In this document: one piece after another, positions 28,552-38,112 of the stretch
How the letters are laid out: every line of letters starts with the position of its first letter
How positions within the stretch are numbered: the first letter of the stretch is position 1
Assembly (NCBI RefSeq): GCF_024701375.2
Contig: NZ_CP113910.1
Location: 3,224,001-3,288,000 of the forward strand
Reading direction: 5' to 3'
Length of the DNA: 64,000 nt
DNA from: Streptomyces sp. KMM 9044
Lineage (GTDB): Bacteria; Actinomycetota; Actinomycetes; Streptomycetales; Streptomycetaceae
Notes under the pieces: generated by a model
Databases searched by the model: none
What the model saw: the letters and a program-made list of their open reading frames with translations, nothing else
Told to the model about the DNA's origin: nothing
Position numbers and translations under genes: made by a program

Positions 28552-30318
28552 TCACTGCTCCTGAGGGGCCTGGGGCGGGAGGTTCGGGGCGTTCGGGACG
28601 TCGGGAAGAAGCGGGACGTCGGGGAGAGTCGGAGGGAAGTCCGTGGCGTCGGTGGTGTGCACCGCCAGCGTGCGGTCCGGGTTCAGCCGTACGACGATGT
28701 GGCGGCGCCATGCGGTGTCGTCGCGCTCGGGCCGGTCCTCGCGCCAGTGACAGCCCCGGGTCTCCTCACGGCGCAGCGCGGCGGCGACCAGGACGCGGGC
28801 GACGCACAGGAGGTTCGTCGCCTCCCAGGTGTCGACGCCGGGCTCGGCGGTCTTGCCCTGCTCGTCGAGGGCGTCGCGGGCGTCGGCGTGCAGCCGCTGA
28901 AGCCCGTCGGCGGCCTGCCCGAGGGATGCGGCGGAGCGCAGGACCCCGGCTCCCCCGGTCATGATCCGCTGGATGGTGAAGCGGGCCTCCGCGGGGAGGA
29001 GGGGGTGCCCGGGGCGCTCGGCGTGCGGGAGGGGCTGCGGCGCACGTGCGCGAAGGGTGTCCCCGGTCCGGCTCGCGGCGATGTCGGCGGCGATGCGCTC
29101 CGCGTAGACCAGACCCTCCAGGAGCGAGTTGGAGGCGAGCCGGTTGGCTCCGTGCACGCCGGTGCAGGCGACCTCCCCGCAGGCGTAGAGGCCGGGGACG
29201 GTGGTGCGGCCGTGGGAGTCGGTACGGACTCCGCCGGAGGCGTAGTGGGCGGCGGGGGCGACCGGGACGGGCCCGGTGACCGGGTCGATGCCGTGGGCTC
29301 GGCAGGCCGCGAGGATCGTCGGGAAGCGGTGCTCCCACATGCCGGCGCCGAAGTGCCGGGCGTCGAGGTACATGTGCTCGGCGTCCTGCTCCCGCATCCG
29401 GCGCATGATGCCCTTGGCGACGACGTCCCGCGGGGCGAGCTCGGCGAGCTCGTGCTGCCCCGCCATGAAGCGCACTCCGTCGGCGTCGACCAGGTGGGCG
29501 CCCTCGCCGCGTACCGCCTCGGAGACCAGGGGCTGCTGGCCCTCCGCGTCCGGGCCCAGGAACAGGACGGTCGGGTGGAACTGCACGAACTCGAGGTCAC
29601 TGACCTCGGCACCCGCGCGCAGGGCCAGCGCCACCCCGTCGCCGGTCGAGACGGAGGGGTTCGTGGTCGCGCTGAAGACCTGCCCCATGCCACCGGTCGC
29701 GAGCACCACCGCGGGAGCGTGCACGGCCCCCACGCCGTCGTGCTGGCCCTCCCCCATGACGTGCAGGGTCACGCCGGCACTGCGGCCCTCGGAGTCGGTC
29801 AGCAGGTCCAGGACGAGCGCGTTCTCGATCGTGCGCAGACCACGCGCGCGTACGGCCTCGACCAGCGCGCGGGAGATCTCCGCGCCGGTGGCGTCCCCGC
29901 CCGCGTGCGCGATGCGCCGGCGGTGGTGGCCGCCCTCGCGGGTGAGTTCCAGGCTGCCCTCCTCGGACTCGTCGAAGTGGGCGCCGGTGGCGATGAGCCG
30001 GCGTACGGCGTCGGGGCCCTCGGTGACGAGGAGGCGGACCGCCTCCTCGTCGCACAGGCCGGCCCCGGCGACCAGGGTGTCGTCCCGGTGCTGTGCGGGG
30101 GTGTCTCCCTCGCCGAGGGCCGCGGCGATGCCCCCCTGGGCCCAACGGGTGGAACCGTCGTCGAGCCGGGCCTTGGTCACGACGACCGTGGCCAGCCCGG
30201 CGGCCTCGCAGCGCAGCGCGGCGGTCAGTCCGGCCACGCCGGAGCCGACGACCACGACGTCCGCCTCGATGGACCACCCGGGCGCGGGCGCGTGCAGTCG
30301 TATGCCGGTGCTGGTCAC
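28552..30318 (-). CDS. nadB: L-aspartate oxidase
   Basis: NadB oxidises aspartate to iminoaspartate for NAD synthesis. The 588-residue flavoprotein has the FAD-binding [11 protein letters not shown] motif near residue 27, [13 protein letters not shown], the active-site region GGGM-like [15 protein letters not shown] and the second flavin motif [23 protein letters not shown] at 30318 overlaps the panC stop by 4 bp. The C-terminus ends in a low-complexity Pro/Asn/Asp run after about residue 565. The partner quinolinate synthase nadA is not in this window. Confidence 0.96.
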   Translation of the reverse strand: MTSTGIRLHAPAPGWSIEADVVVVGSGVAGLTAALRCEAAGLATVVVTKARLDDGSTRWAQGGIAAALGEGDTPAQHRDDTLVAGAGLCDEEAVRLLVTEGPDAVRRLIATGAHFDESEEGSLELTREGGHHRRRIAHAGGDATGAEISRALVEAVRARGLRTIENALVLDLLTDSEGRSAGVTLHVMGEGQHDGVGAVHAPAVVLATGGMGQVFSATTNPSVSTGDGVALALRAGAEVSDLEFVQFHPTVLFLGPDAEGQQPLVSEAVRGEGAHLVDADGVRFMAGQHELAELAPRDVVAKGIMRRMREQDAEHMYLDARHFGAGMWEHRFPTILAACRAHGIDPVTGPVPVAPAAHYASGGVRTDSHGRTTVPGLYACGEVACTGVHGANRLASNSLLEGLVYAERIAADIAASRTGDTLRARAPQPLPHAERPGHPLLPAEARFTIQRIMTGGAGVLRSAASLGQAADGLQRLHADARDALDEQGKTAEPGVDTWEATNLLCVARVLVAAALRREETRGCHWREDRPERDDTAWRRHIVVRLNPDRTLAVHTTDATDFPPTLPDVPLLPDVPNAPNLPPQAPQEQ

Positions 30319-31310
30319 GAGGCGGCTCCGAGGGTGCCGAAGGTCAGGGGGACGTTGTCGATCAGGCGGGTCGTGCCGACCCGGGCGGCCACGGCGAGGA
30401 CGGCCTCGCCGGTGAAGCCGTCGCCGATCTCGGTGAAGTCCGAGGGGTCGACCAGAGCCAGGTAGTCCAGGGTGAGCGGCGGCGTGAAGCGGGCGGCCGC
30501 GTCGAGGACCTGGCGGGCGGCGGTACGGACGGCGTCGGGGCCGCCGGCCGTGGCGACGGCGTGTGCGTCGGCCGCCGCTCGGGACTCCCCGAGCGCGCTC
30601 AGCGCCTCGGCGCGCGCGCGTGTGGCGGGCACTTCGCGGGCCCGCGCGCGCAGCGCCTCCTGCGCGGCGTGCCGGTCGCGTCCGGCGAACAGGGCACCGG
30701 AGAGGGCGAGCGCGGTGCGCCGCTCCGTGGCGGAGAGGTAGCGGTTGCGGCTGGACAGGGCCAGCCCGTCGGCCTCGCGGACGGTGGGGACGCCGACGAC
30801 GTCGACACCGAAGTTCAGGTCGCGCACCATGCGACGGATCAGCGCGAGCTGCTGGGCGTCCTTCTGGCCGTACAGGGCGACGTCGGGACGGGTGAGGTGC
30901 AGCAGTTTGGCGACGACGGTGAGCATGCCGTCGAAGTGACCGGGGCGGGCGGCGCCCTCCAGACGTTCGCCCATGGGACCGGCACTGACGCGGACCTGGG
31001 GCTCGCCGCCCGGGTAGACCTCGTCGGCCGACGGGGCGAAGACCACGCCCGCGCCCGCCTGCCCGGCAAGCCCGAGGTCGGCGTCCAGGGTGCGCGGATA
31101 CCGGTCGAGGTCCTCGCCCTCGCCGAACTGCAGCGGGTTGACGAAGACGGTGACCACGACCTCGCCCGCGGGACCCGCGAGGTCGCGCGCGGCGCGGATC
31201 AGGGTGGCGTGGCCCTCGTGCAGGGCGCCCATGGTCATCACGACGGCGCGACGGCCCGTGCGCGCGCGTACGTGCAGGTCGTCGGCGGTGCGCAGCAGGG
31301 TGGTGGTCAT
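30315..31310 (-). CDS. panC: Pantothenate synthetase
   Basis: PanC joins pantoate and beta-alanine with ATP. The 331-residue protein has the HIGH-type motif ([14 protein letters not shown]), [33 protein letters not shown] and the KMSKS-equivalent SSRNRYLS. The middle part after SATERRTAL is more variable and Ala-rich. ATG at 31310 overlaps the DUF2520 gene stop (ATGA), showing coupling. Confidence 0.97.
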   Translation of the reverse strand: MTTTLLRTADDLHVRARTGRRAVVMTMGALHEGHATLIRAARDLAGPAGEVVVTVFVNPLQFGEGEDLDRYPRTLDADLGLAGQAGAGVVFAPSADEVYPGGEPQVRVSAGPMGERLEGAARPGHFDGMLTVVAKLLHLTRPDVALYGQKDAQQLALIRRMVRDLNFGVDVVGVPTVREADGLALSSRNRYLSATERRTALALSGALFAGRDRHAAQEALRARAREVPATRARAEALSALGESRAAADAHAVATAGGPDAVRTAARQVLDAAARFTPPLTLDYLALVDPSDFTEIGDGFTGEAVLAVAARVGTTRLIDNVPLTFGTLGAAS

Positions 31311-32266
31311 CGGGGACTTCCCTCGCCATCGCCGGTGGGGCCTGTTTCGCCGGTGGTGCCCGTCGTCCCGTCCGCGAGTACCCCGAGGAGGTCCTCGGCG
31401 AGTTCCGGCTTCAGCAGGCCGTGGGCGAGGGCGCGGTCGGCGGTCGCGCGGGCCATCGCCAGATAGCCGGCGACGGCCTGCGGGGCGTGCCGGCGCAGCT
31501 CGGCGACATGGGCGGAGACGGTGCCGGCGTCGCCGCGCGCGACGGGGCCGGTGAGGGCCGCGTCGCCGGAGCGCAGGGCGTTGTCCAGGGCGGCGCCGAG
31601 CAGCGGGCCGAGCATCCGGTCGGGGGCCTCCACCCCGGCGGTGCGCAGCAGTTCCAGGGACTGGGCGACCAGGGTGACCAGGTGGTTGGCGCCCAGGGCG
31701 AGGGCCGCGTGGTAGAGCGGGCGGTTCTCCTCGGCGATCCACTCCGGTTCGCCGCCCATCTCGATCACCAGGGCCTCGGCGGCCAGCCGCAGTTCCTCCG
31801 GCGCGGTGACGCCGAAGGAGCATCCGGCGAGCCGCTGCACGTCGACGGGGGTGCCGGTGAACGTCATCGCCGGGTGCAGGGCCAGCGGCAGCGCGCCGGC
31901 CCGCAGGGCGGGGTCCAGCACCTTCGCGCCGTACCGGCCCGAGGTGTGCACGAGGAGTTGTCCCGGCCGTACCGCACCCGTCTCGGCGAGCCCGGCCACC
32001 AGCTCCGGCAGCGCGTCGTCCGGGACGGTCAGCAGCACCAGTTCGGCACGCCCCAGCACCTCGGCGGGCGCGACCACCGGCACGTCGGGGAGCAGCTGCT
32101 CGGCACGCCTCCGGGAGGCGGCGGAGACGGCGGACACAGCCACCGGACGGTGTCCGGCGAGCTGCAGGGAGGCGGCCAGGGCCGGGCCGACGCGCCCGGC
32201 GCCGACCACACCGACGCTGAGCCGCGCGGGGCGGTCCCTGGGATCCGGTTGTGGGCTTGTGTTCAC
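31307..32266 (-). CDS. Rossmann-fold / DUF2520 oxidoreductase-like protein
   Basis: Product of 319 residues with an N-terminal NAD(P)-binding motif ([20 protein letters not shown]), a second conserved segment ([16 protein letters not shown] ... [14 protein letters not shown]) and a helical DUF2520 domain ([28 protein letters not shown]). The fold is that of 6-phosphogluconate dehydrogenase/ketopantoate reductase-like enzymes. It starts with GTG 32266 and is coupled to panC. The position suggests a role in pantoate supply, but no reaction is established that I know of. The C-terminal 20 residues are a [11 protein letters not shown] repeat. Confidence 0.88.
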   Translation of the reverse strand: MNTSPQPDPRDRPARLSVGVVGAGRVGPALAASLQLAGHRPVAVSAVSAASRRRAEQLLPDVPVVAPAEVLGRAELVLLTVPDDALPELVAGLAETGAVRPGQLLVHTSGRYGAKVLDPALRAGALPLALHPAMTFTGTPVDVQRLAGCSFGVTAPEELRLAAEALVIEMGGEPEWIAEENRPLYHAALALGANHLVTLVAQSLELLRTAGVEAPDRMLGPLLGAALDNALRSGDAALTGPVARGDAGTVSAHVAELRRHAPQAVAGYLAMARATADRALAHGLLKPELAEDLLGVLADGTTGTTGETGPTGDGEGSPR

Positions 32267-32432
32267 GCGACGACGGCCTTCCCGTTCCAGTCCGCTCGGG
32301 GTACCGGACGATTTCTCGTCATGCTAACGCGAAACGCGGGCGGCCCTCGGGTGCACGTTTGTCCCCAGGGTGTGGATTTCCCAGGGGAAAACCGGGTGCC
32401 CGCTCCCGCCCGTACGCGGGATGGTCCCGGGC

Positions 32433-32904
32433 ATGGGCGATACGGCGGAGAGCGGCACCACGGCACCAGGCGGACGGCGGTCCGGGCCGCAACCGGGCCC
32501 GGACCGGGAACCGGATCGGGGAACGGACCGGGAAACGGACCGGGAACGGGGCCAAGAGCTCCGCGCACGGCGGATCGCCGCCTCGCGCAGCGCCCCGCGC
32601 GTGCTCGCGCGCCTCGGTTTCCTCGGCCCGCTCCGGGAGCGACTGGCCCTGCTGGAGGCGGCGGGCAGCGTGTACGACCTGGACGAGACGGCCGATCTCT
32701 ACGGCAACGGCGTCGTCGAGACCCTGGAGGAGCGGGTCGCCGGGCTCCTGGGCACCGAGGCCGCCGCGTTCTTCCCGACCGGGACGATGGCCCAGCAGGT
32801 GGCTCTGCGCTGCTGGGCGGGCCGTACCGGCAGCCCCGTGGTCGCGCTGCACGGGCTCAGCCACCCCGAGGTCCATGAGCGGAGCGCGTTCAGCCGGGTC
32901 AGCG
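32433..32904 (+). pseudogene. Threonine aldolase/beta-eliminating lyase family, N-terminal remnant
   Basis: From ATG 32433 the frame encodes the first ~155 residues of a PLP-dependent threonine-aldolase family protein ([59 protein letters not shown]). After codon AFSRVS near 32900 family resemblance stops and the frame continues antisense through the ATPase remnant. The PLP-lysine and the whole large domain are missing, so the enzyme cannot work. This is the 5' half of a two-gene deletion chimera. Confidence 0.85.
32894..32904. other. Deletion junction with microhomology (CCGGGTCAGCG)
   Basis: The last recognisable lyase codons (AFSRVS on plus) and the last recognisable ATPase codons (LALTR on minus) read the same ~11 bp on opposite strands. 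That is the pattern expected when a deletion between two convergent genes is sealed at a short shared sequence. Confidence 0.7.
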
Positions 32905-33106
32905 CGAGGTCGAGGACCTCGACGACGCCCTGCCGCCAGGAGACCAGTTCCTGGAAGTCCCCCCGCAGTTCGGGCGGGAGCATGCGGCGCAGCCCGAATC
33001 CGGCGTGCTCCGGATCGCAGACGACACTGCCCGGGAGACGACGCCGCAACTCGTACGCGGTCTGCGTCTTGCCGCCCCCGAAGGGACCGTTGATCCACAG
33101 CAGCAT
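32894..33106 (-). pseudogene. P-loop ATP-binding protein, N-terminal remnant
   Basis: From ATG 33106 the frame begins [20 protein letters not shown], with a clear Walker A (GPFGGGKT), and continues through [20 protein letters not shown], about 70 residues. It then runs antisense into the lyase remnant and stops at 32699. The family I recognise (small tunicamycin-resistance/kinase-like P-loop proteins) is more than twice as long, so the substrate-binding and lid parts are lost. Confidence 0.82.
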
Positions 33107-33155
33107 GCGCAGACCCTACCGATGCGAGGACTCCAGGTCAGCCCTGCGAGCAAGG

Positions 33156-33827
33156 TCAGCCCTGTCCGCCGGCCCGTACCAGTCCCGTCTCGTAGGCGAG
33201 GACCACCACCTGCACCCGGTCCCGCAGTCCCAGCTTGGTCAGGATGCGGCCCACGTGGGTCTTCACGGTCGCCTCCGACAGCACCAGGCGGGCCGCGATC
33301 TCACCGTTGGACAGGCCCTGCGCGACCAGCACCATGACCTCCCGTTCCCGCCCGGTGAGCCGTTCCAGCTCCTTGTACTGGGGCTGTTTGGTGGCGCTCG
33401 GCAGCATGGGTGCGAAACGGTCCAGGAGCCGGCGGGTGGTGGACGGGGCGACCACGGCGTCGCCGCTGTGCACCGCGCGGATCGCGGCGAGCAGTTCGCC
33501 GGGCGGCACGTCCTTGAGCATGAAGCCACAGGCGCCCGCCTTCAGGCCGGAGAAGGCGTACTCGTCGAGGTCGAAGGTGGTCAGGATCAGCACCTTCGGC
33601 GGGTCGGTGTCCGCACAGATCCGGCGGGTGGTCTCCACCCCGTCCAGCTTCGGCATCCGGACGTCCATGAGCACCACGTCGACGGCGGTGGACCGCAGCA
33701 CCTGGAGGGCCTCCACACCGTCGCCCGCCTCCGCCACGACCTCCATGTCCGGCTGGGCGGCGAGCACCATCCGGAACCCGGCGCGCAGCAGCGCCTGGTC
33801 GTCGACGAGCATCACGCGGATCGCCAT
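33156..33827 (-). CDS. NarL/LuxR-family response regulator
   Basis: 223 residues: a receiver domain (VMLVDDQALLRAGFRMVLAA, phospho-Asp in VVLMDVRMPKLDG, Lys in GFMLKDVPPGEL) and a C-terminal LuxR helix-turn-helix (LTGREREVMVLVAQGLSNGE, LSEATVKTHVGRIL). ATG at 33827 with GAAGAGG upstream is preferred over the longer frame. It is 66 bp downstream of the histidine kinase gene on the same strand, forming a pair. Confidence 0.95.
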   Translation of the reverse strand: MAIRVMLVDDQALLRAGFRMVLAAQPDMEVVAEAGDGVEALQVLRSTAVDVVLMDVRMPKLDGVETTRRICADTDPPKVLILTTFDLDEYAFSGLKAGACGFMLKDVPPGELLAAIRAVHSGDAVVAPSTTRRLLDRFAPMLPSATKQPQYKELERLTGREREVMVLVAQGLSNGEIAARLVLSEATVKTHVGRILTKLGLRDRVQVVVLAYETGLVRAGGQG

Positions 33828-33893
33828 CGGGGCCTCTTCCGTCTCAGAAGGTGTTACAGGTGTCAACAAAGGGTGTGCGCAAGCGTTCAGGTG

Positions 33894-35096
33894 TCAATGA
33901 GCGGGTTTGAGAGGCAGCAGGACACTGATGCGGAACCCTCCGCCCGGCCGCGGACCCGCGTCCAGGGTGCCGCCGACCATACCGACCCGCTCACGCATGC
34001 CGATCAGACCGTGGCCCTGGCCGTCGAACCCGCCCTCCTCGTACAGCTCGTGCGAGGCACCCTTGCCATCGTCCTCGACGAGCAGGCCGAGGCCGTCGTC
34101 GAAGTACACCAGGCGCACGCTGGCGCCCGTGTCGGGCCCGCCGTGCTTGCGGGTGTTGGTGAGCGCCTCCTGCACGATGCGGTACGCGGTGAGCTCGAGG
34201 CCGCTGGGCAGCGGACGCGGGGTGCCCTCGACCTTGAAGTCCACCGGCAGTCCGGACCCCCGGCACTGCTCGACGAGGTCCTCGATCTGCCGCACGTCGG
34301 GCTGCGGTACGTACTCACCGGCCTCCTCGTGCTCACCGGTGCGCAGCACGCCGAGCAGGCGGCGCATCTCGGCGAGCGCCTGGCGGCCGGTGGAGGAGAT
34401 CGTCTCCAGGGCCTTCTTCGCCTGGTCGGGGGCCGCGTCGAGGACGTAGGCGGCGCCGTCGGCCTGCACCACCATCACCGACACGTTGTGCGCGACGACG
34501 TCGTGCAGTTCGCGCGCGATGCGGGCGCGTTCGGCGGCGACCGCGACCTTCGCCTGCGCCTCGCGCTCCTTCTCGAGCCGCGCGGCGCGCTCCTCGAGCT
34601 GGGCGAAGTAGGCACGCCGAGTGCGTATGGAGTCACCGAGCACCCAGGCGAGGACGAAGGGAACGGTCTGGAACACCACCATGGCGATGTTGCCCGCCAC
34701 GCTCACGTCGTCGAGCGGCCAGCGTGCCTGCGCGACCGGCGCCGCGCACAGGCCGGCGCCCAGCGCGAGACGGGACGCCCAGCGGGCCCCGACGGCCGCG
34801 ACCGTGTAGACGATCACCAGCATCGCGAAGTCCGCCGGCACCGGCGCCACGTCCAGGACCACCTGGAGGACGCCCACCACGACGGCCAGGACCAGCATCC
34901 GCTCCGGCATCCGGCGGCGCAGCGCGACGGTCAGTGACAACAGCAGCACGACCGACACGGTCACGGCCGCCGGATCGCTCCCCCCGGCCTCCTCCACGGT
35001 CGCTCCGCCGATCACCGAAATCCCGAACAGGACGACGGCCCAGAAGCCGTCGCCCCATGACGGGTGTCTGCGGAGAAAATCATAGAGGCGTTGCAC
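33894..35096 (-). CDS. Sensor histidine kinase (HisKA_3 type)
   Basis: The 400-residue membrane kinase has four to five N-terminal helices (FWAVVLFGISVIGGATVEEA, VTVSVVLLLSLTVALRRRM, MLVLAVVVGVLQVVLDVAPV, MVVFQTVPFVLAWVLGDSI), a coiled region and the HisKA_3 motif with the phospho-His (ARIARELHDVVAHNVSVM). The ATPase domain follows (EALTNTRKHGG, GQGHGLIGMRERV). There is little outer domain, so the signal may be in the membrane. GTG at 35096. This gene class is the DesK/LiaS-like type common in Streptomyces. Confidence 0.94.
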   Translation of the reverse strand: MQRLYDFLRRHPSWGDGFWAVVLFGISVIGGATVEEAGGSDPAAVTVSVVLLLSLTVALRRRMPERMLVLAVVVGVLQVVLDVAPVPADFAMLVIVYTVAAVGARWASRLALGAGLCAAPVAQARWPLDDVSVAGNIAMVVFQTVPFVLAWVLGDSIRTRRAYFAQLEERAARLEKEREAQAKVAVAAERARIARELHDVVAHNVSVMVVQADGAAYVLDAAPDQAKKALETISSTGRQALAEMRRLLGVLRTGEHEEAGEYVPQPDVRQIEDLVEQCRGSGLPVDFKVEGTPRPLPSGLELTAYRIVQEALTNTRKHGGPDTGASVRLVYFDDGLGLLVEDDGKGASHELYEEGGFDGQGHGLIGMRERVGMVGGTLDAGPRPGGGFRISVLLPLKPAH

Positions 35097-35214
35097 GTAA
35101 CCCAGCGTAGGGAAGCCACGTGTGTGCAGGGGTCAACCGGAGGGCCGATCCCCGGCCCGCACGCGTACTCCGCAAGGTGGAGGCCCGGCGCGTTCCCGCA
35201 CGTAACCTGGGCCG

Positions 35215-36306
35215 ATGACGGCGACGGCGGCGGGGGCACACGGCGGCCCGCGCGGGTGGCGGGCGGCGACCCGGGCGGCTCTGTACGGGCCGGACGGCTT
35301 CTACCGCAGGCCGGAGGGCCCCGCCGGGCACTTCCGTACGTCGGTGCACGCCTCGCCGCTGTTCGCGGGGGCCGTGGCACGTCTGCTGTGCCGGGTCGAC
35401 GAGGCGCTGGGCCGGCCCGCGGTGCTCGATTTCGTGGACATGGCGGCGGGCCGGGGCGAACTCGCCGCCGGTGTGCTCGCCGCACTCCCCGCCGACGTGG
35501 CGGCACGCACGCGTACGTACGCCGTCGAACTCGCCGGCCGTCCCGGCGGTCTCGACCGGCGGATCGAGTGGCGGGCCGAGCCGCCGGAGCGGATCACGGG
35601 GCTGCTGTTCGCCAACGAGTGGCTGGACAACGTGCCCCTGGAGGTCGCCGAGGTCGGCCCGGCGGGCGTCCTGCGCCTGGTCCTGGTGGCCGACGACGGA
35701 ACGGAGCGCCTCGGGCCGCCACTCACGGGCCCGGAGGCGAAGTGGCTCGCCCGGTGGTGGCCGCTGACGGCCGGACGGCCCTCATGGGGCGGCGGGGAGG
35801 CCGCGGCCGGCGGGGAGGCCGCCCCCGAGGCCGCGAGCGGAGTGGGACTGCGGGCGGAGATCGGACTGCCCCGGGACCTGGCCTGGGCGTCGGCGGTCGG
35901 GACACTCGCGCGCGGGCTCGCCGTCGCCGTGGACTACGCGCACACGGCGGACGCCCGCCCGCCGTTCGGGACGCTGACGGGATTCCGGGAGGGGCGGGAG
36001 ACGGCACCCGTGCCGGACGGGTCGTGCGACATCACCGCGCATGTCGCCCTGGACGCCTGCGCGGCGGCCTGCGCACTCCCCGGCGCCCGCCTGCTCCCCC
36101 AGCGGGCCGCCCTGCGCGCCCTGGGCCTCACCGGCTCGCGCCCCCCGCTCACCCTCGCGTCCGCCGACCCCTCCGGCTACGTACGGGCCCTGGCGGCCTC
36201 CTCGGAGGCCGTCGAACTCGTCGCGCCGGGCGGACTCGGCGACTTCGGGTGGCTGCTGCAGCCGGTCGGGATCCCGGACGTGCTCGCGGCCCCGGGCCCC
36301 GCCTGA
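35215..36306 (+). CDS. MidA/NDUFAF7-type SAM-dependent methyltransferase (DUF185)
   Basis: The 363-residue protein has the sequence marks of the DUF185/MidA family in order: [18 protein letters not shown], the SAM loop [14 protein letters not shown], the acidic [46 protein letters not shown], the [11 protein letters not shown] motif and [12 protein letters not shown]. In mitochondria the homologue NDUFAF7 dimethylates an arginine of the complex I 49-kDa subunit, the NuoD homologue. This gene is tail to tail with nuoD2, 53 bp apart. ATG at 35215 is divergent from the kinase gene. Confidence 0.88.
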   Translation: MTATAAGAHGGPRGWRAATRAALYGPDGFYRRPEGPAGHFRTSVHASPLFAGAVARLLCRVDEALGRPAVLDFVDMAAGRGELAAGVLAALPADVAARTRTYAVELAGRPGGLDRRIEWRAEPPERITGLLFANEWLDNVPLEVAEVGPAGVLRLVLVADDGTERLGPPLTGPEAKWLARWWPLTAGRPSWGGGEAAAGGEAAPEAASGVGLRAEIGLPRDLAWASAVGTLARGLAVAVDYAHTADARPPFGTLTGFREGRETAPVPDGSCDITAHVALDACAAACALPGARLLPQRAALRALGLTGSRPPLTLASADPSGYVRALAASSEAVELVAPGGLGDFGWLLQPVGIPDVLAAPGPA

Positions 36307-36359
36307 CCCCGTGCGGCTCCCCACGCCCGCCTCCCCGCCCCCGCTTCCCTGCCTGTCGG

Positions 36360-37511
36360 CTACTTGTCGATGTCCCCCACGACGAAGAACATCGACCCCA
36401 GGATCGCCACCATGTCCGAGACCAGCGTCCCCGGCAGCAGCTCGGCGAGCGCCTGGACGTTGTTGTAGGACGCCGAGCGCAGCTTCAGCCGGTACGGCGT
36501 CTTTTCGCCCTTGCTGACCAGGTAGTACCCGTTGATGCCGAGCGGGTTCTCGGTCCACGCGTACGTGTGCCCCTCGGGCGCCTTGAGCACCTTGGGGAGC
36601 CGCTGGTTGACGGGGCCGGGAGGCAGGTCGGCAAGCCGGTCGAGGCAGGCCTCGGCGAGGTCGAGGGCGTGGTACGTCTGCTCCAGGAGGCATTCGAAGC
36701 GGGCGAGGCAGTCGCCCTCCTCGCGGGTCACGACCTTCAGGACGTCCGTCAGCTCTCCGTAGGCGAGATACGGCTCGTCACGGCGCAGGTCGAGATCGAC
36801 GCCCGAGGCACGGGCGATCGGCCCGCTCACCCCGTACGCGTGCACGGCCTCCGGGGACAGGACGCCGACACCGCGCGTGCGACCGCGGAAGATCTCGTTG
36901 CCGAGCACCAGGTCGTCGAAGCGGTCCATACGGGAGCGCACGTCGGCGACGGCGCCGCGCGCGCGTGTGGTCCATCCCGCCGGAAGGTCCTCCTTGAGAC
37001 CGCCCACGCGGTTGAACATGTAGTGCATGCGCCCGCCGGAGACCTCCTCCATCACGTGCTGGAGTTCCTCGCGCTCGGTGAAGGCGTAGAACATGGGGGT
37101 GATGCCGCCGAGTTCCAGCGGATAGGAACCGAGGAACATCAGGTGGTTGAGCACCCGGTTCAGCTCCGCGAGGAGTGTGCGCAGCCACACCGCGCGCTCG
37201 GGGACCTCCATGCCGAGCATCCGTTCCACGGCGAGGACCACGCCCAGCTCGTTGGAGAACGCCGACAGCCAGTCGTGGCGGTTGGCCAGCATGATGATCT
37301 GCCGGTAGTCCCGTGCCTCGAACAGCTTCTCCGCGCCCCGGTGCATATAGCCGATCACGGGCTCCGCACTGGTGATCAGCTCGCCGTCCAGGACCAGCTT
37401 CAGCCGCAGCACTCCGTGCGTGGACGGATGCTGGGGCCCGATGTTGAGCACCATGTCGGTGCTCTCCGCGGCGCCGCCGATGCCGACCGTGGTCTCCGTC
37501 GTAGGAGTCAT
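36360..37511 (-). CDS. nuoD2: NADH-quinone oxidoreductase subunit D paralogue (NuoD2)
   Basis: 383-residue complex I 49-kDa-type subunit located outside any nuo operon. It has the N-terminal motif [36 protein letters not shown] containing Arg58 (equivalent to the methylated arginine of the human subunit), [20 protein letters not shown] and the C-terminal [19 protein letters not shown]. The key residues near the quinone site are present. It is shorter than the operon NuoD (about 440) as in other Streptomyces. ATG at 37511. Whether it enters complex I or a ferredoxin-linked variant is unknown. Confidence 0.93.
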   Translation of the reverse strand: MTPTTETTVGIGGAAESTDMVLNIGPQHPSTHGVLRLKLVLDGELITSAEPVIGYMHRGAEKLFEARDYRQIIMLANRHDWLSAFSNELGVVLAVERMLGMEVPERAVWLRTLLAELNRVLNHLMFLGSYPLELGGITPMFYAFTEREELQHVMEEVSGGRMHYMFNRVGGLKEDLPAGWTTRARGAVADVRSRMDRFDDLVLGNEIFRGRTRGVGVLSPEAVHAYGVSGPIARASGVDLDLRRDEPYLAYGELTDVLKVVTREEGDCLARFECLLEQTYHALDLAEACLDRLADLPPGPVNQRLPKVLKAPEGHTYAWTENPLGINGYYLVSKGEKTPYRLKLRSASYNNVQALAELLPGTLVSDMVAILGSMFFVVGDIDK

Positions 37512-37542
37512 GAACACAGTCTCCCCTACGTACGCTGGGGCC

Positions 37543-38112
37543 ATGAAGACGGGCAACCCGCACGACACGGGTACAGCGGGACCGCGACAGCCGGAACAGC
37601 CCGCCGAGGCGGCGGCGGTGACCACCGGCGCACCTGCGGCCCCCGGTGACGGGCCGCAGTGGATCGCGCTGCCGTCGGGGCTGTTGAAGGTGCGCCGGCT
37701 GATGCTGGTGGTGTGGCTGGGACTGCTCACACTGGCCGCCGGGCTGGTCCCGGGCCTGCTGGCCGGACCCGGCTGGGCGGCCTTCGCCCTGCTGCCGTCG
37801 GCCGTGACGGTCTGGGGCTGGGTGATGCTGGAGCGCAACTGGCGTTCCTGGCGGTACGCCGAGCGCTCCGACGACCTGCTGATCAGCCGGGGGGTCCTGT
37901 GGCGCCAGGAGACGGTCGTTCCGTACGGGCGGATGCAGCTGGTCGAGGTCACGTCCGGGCCCGTCGAACGGCACTTCGGGCTGGCCAGCGTGCAGTTGCA
38001 CACGGCGGCCGCGGCGACCGACGCCACCATCCCCGGTCTCGTCCCGGCCGAGGCCGAACGGCTGCGCGACCGGCTCACGGAGCTGGGCGAGGCCCGATCG
38101 GCGGGGCTGTGA
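37543..38112 (+). CDS. PH-domain (YdbS-like) membrane protein
   Basis: 189 residues: a Pro/Ala-rich start, two membrane helices ([41 protein letters not shown]) and a bacterial PH/DUF304 domain ([37 protein letters not shown]). ATG at 37543 sits just 31 bp from the divergent nuoD2 start, so promoters overlap; TACGCT lies 10 bp upstream of the ATG. It is coupled to the next gene through GTGA. Confidence 0.9.
   Translation: MKTGNPHDTGTAGPRQPEQPAEAAAVTTGAPAAPGDGPQWIALPSGLLKVRRLMLVVWLGLLTLAAGLVPGLLAGPGWAAFALLPSAVTVWGWVMLERNWRSWRYAERSDDLLISRGVLWRQETVVPYGRMQLVEVTSGPVERHFGLASVQLHTAAAATDATIPGLVPAEAERLRDRLTELGEARSAGL

Noticed and set aside
32370..34937. Open frame that would fuse the aldolase fragment to 700 further residues
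   Set aside because: After the junction it is antisense to the ATPase remnant, response regulator and kinase, so it is not a real fusion enzyme.
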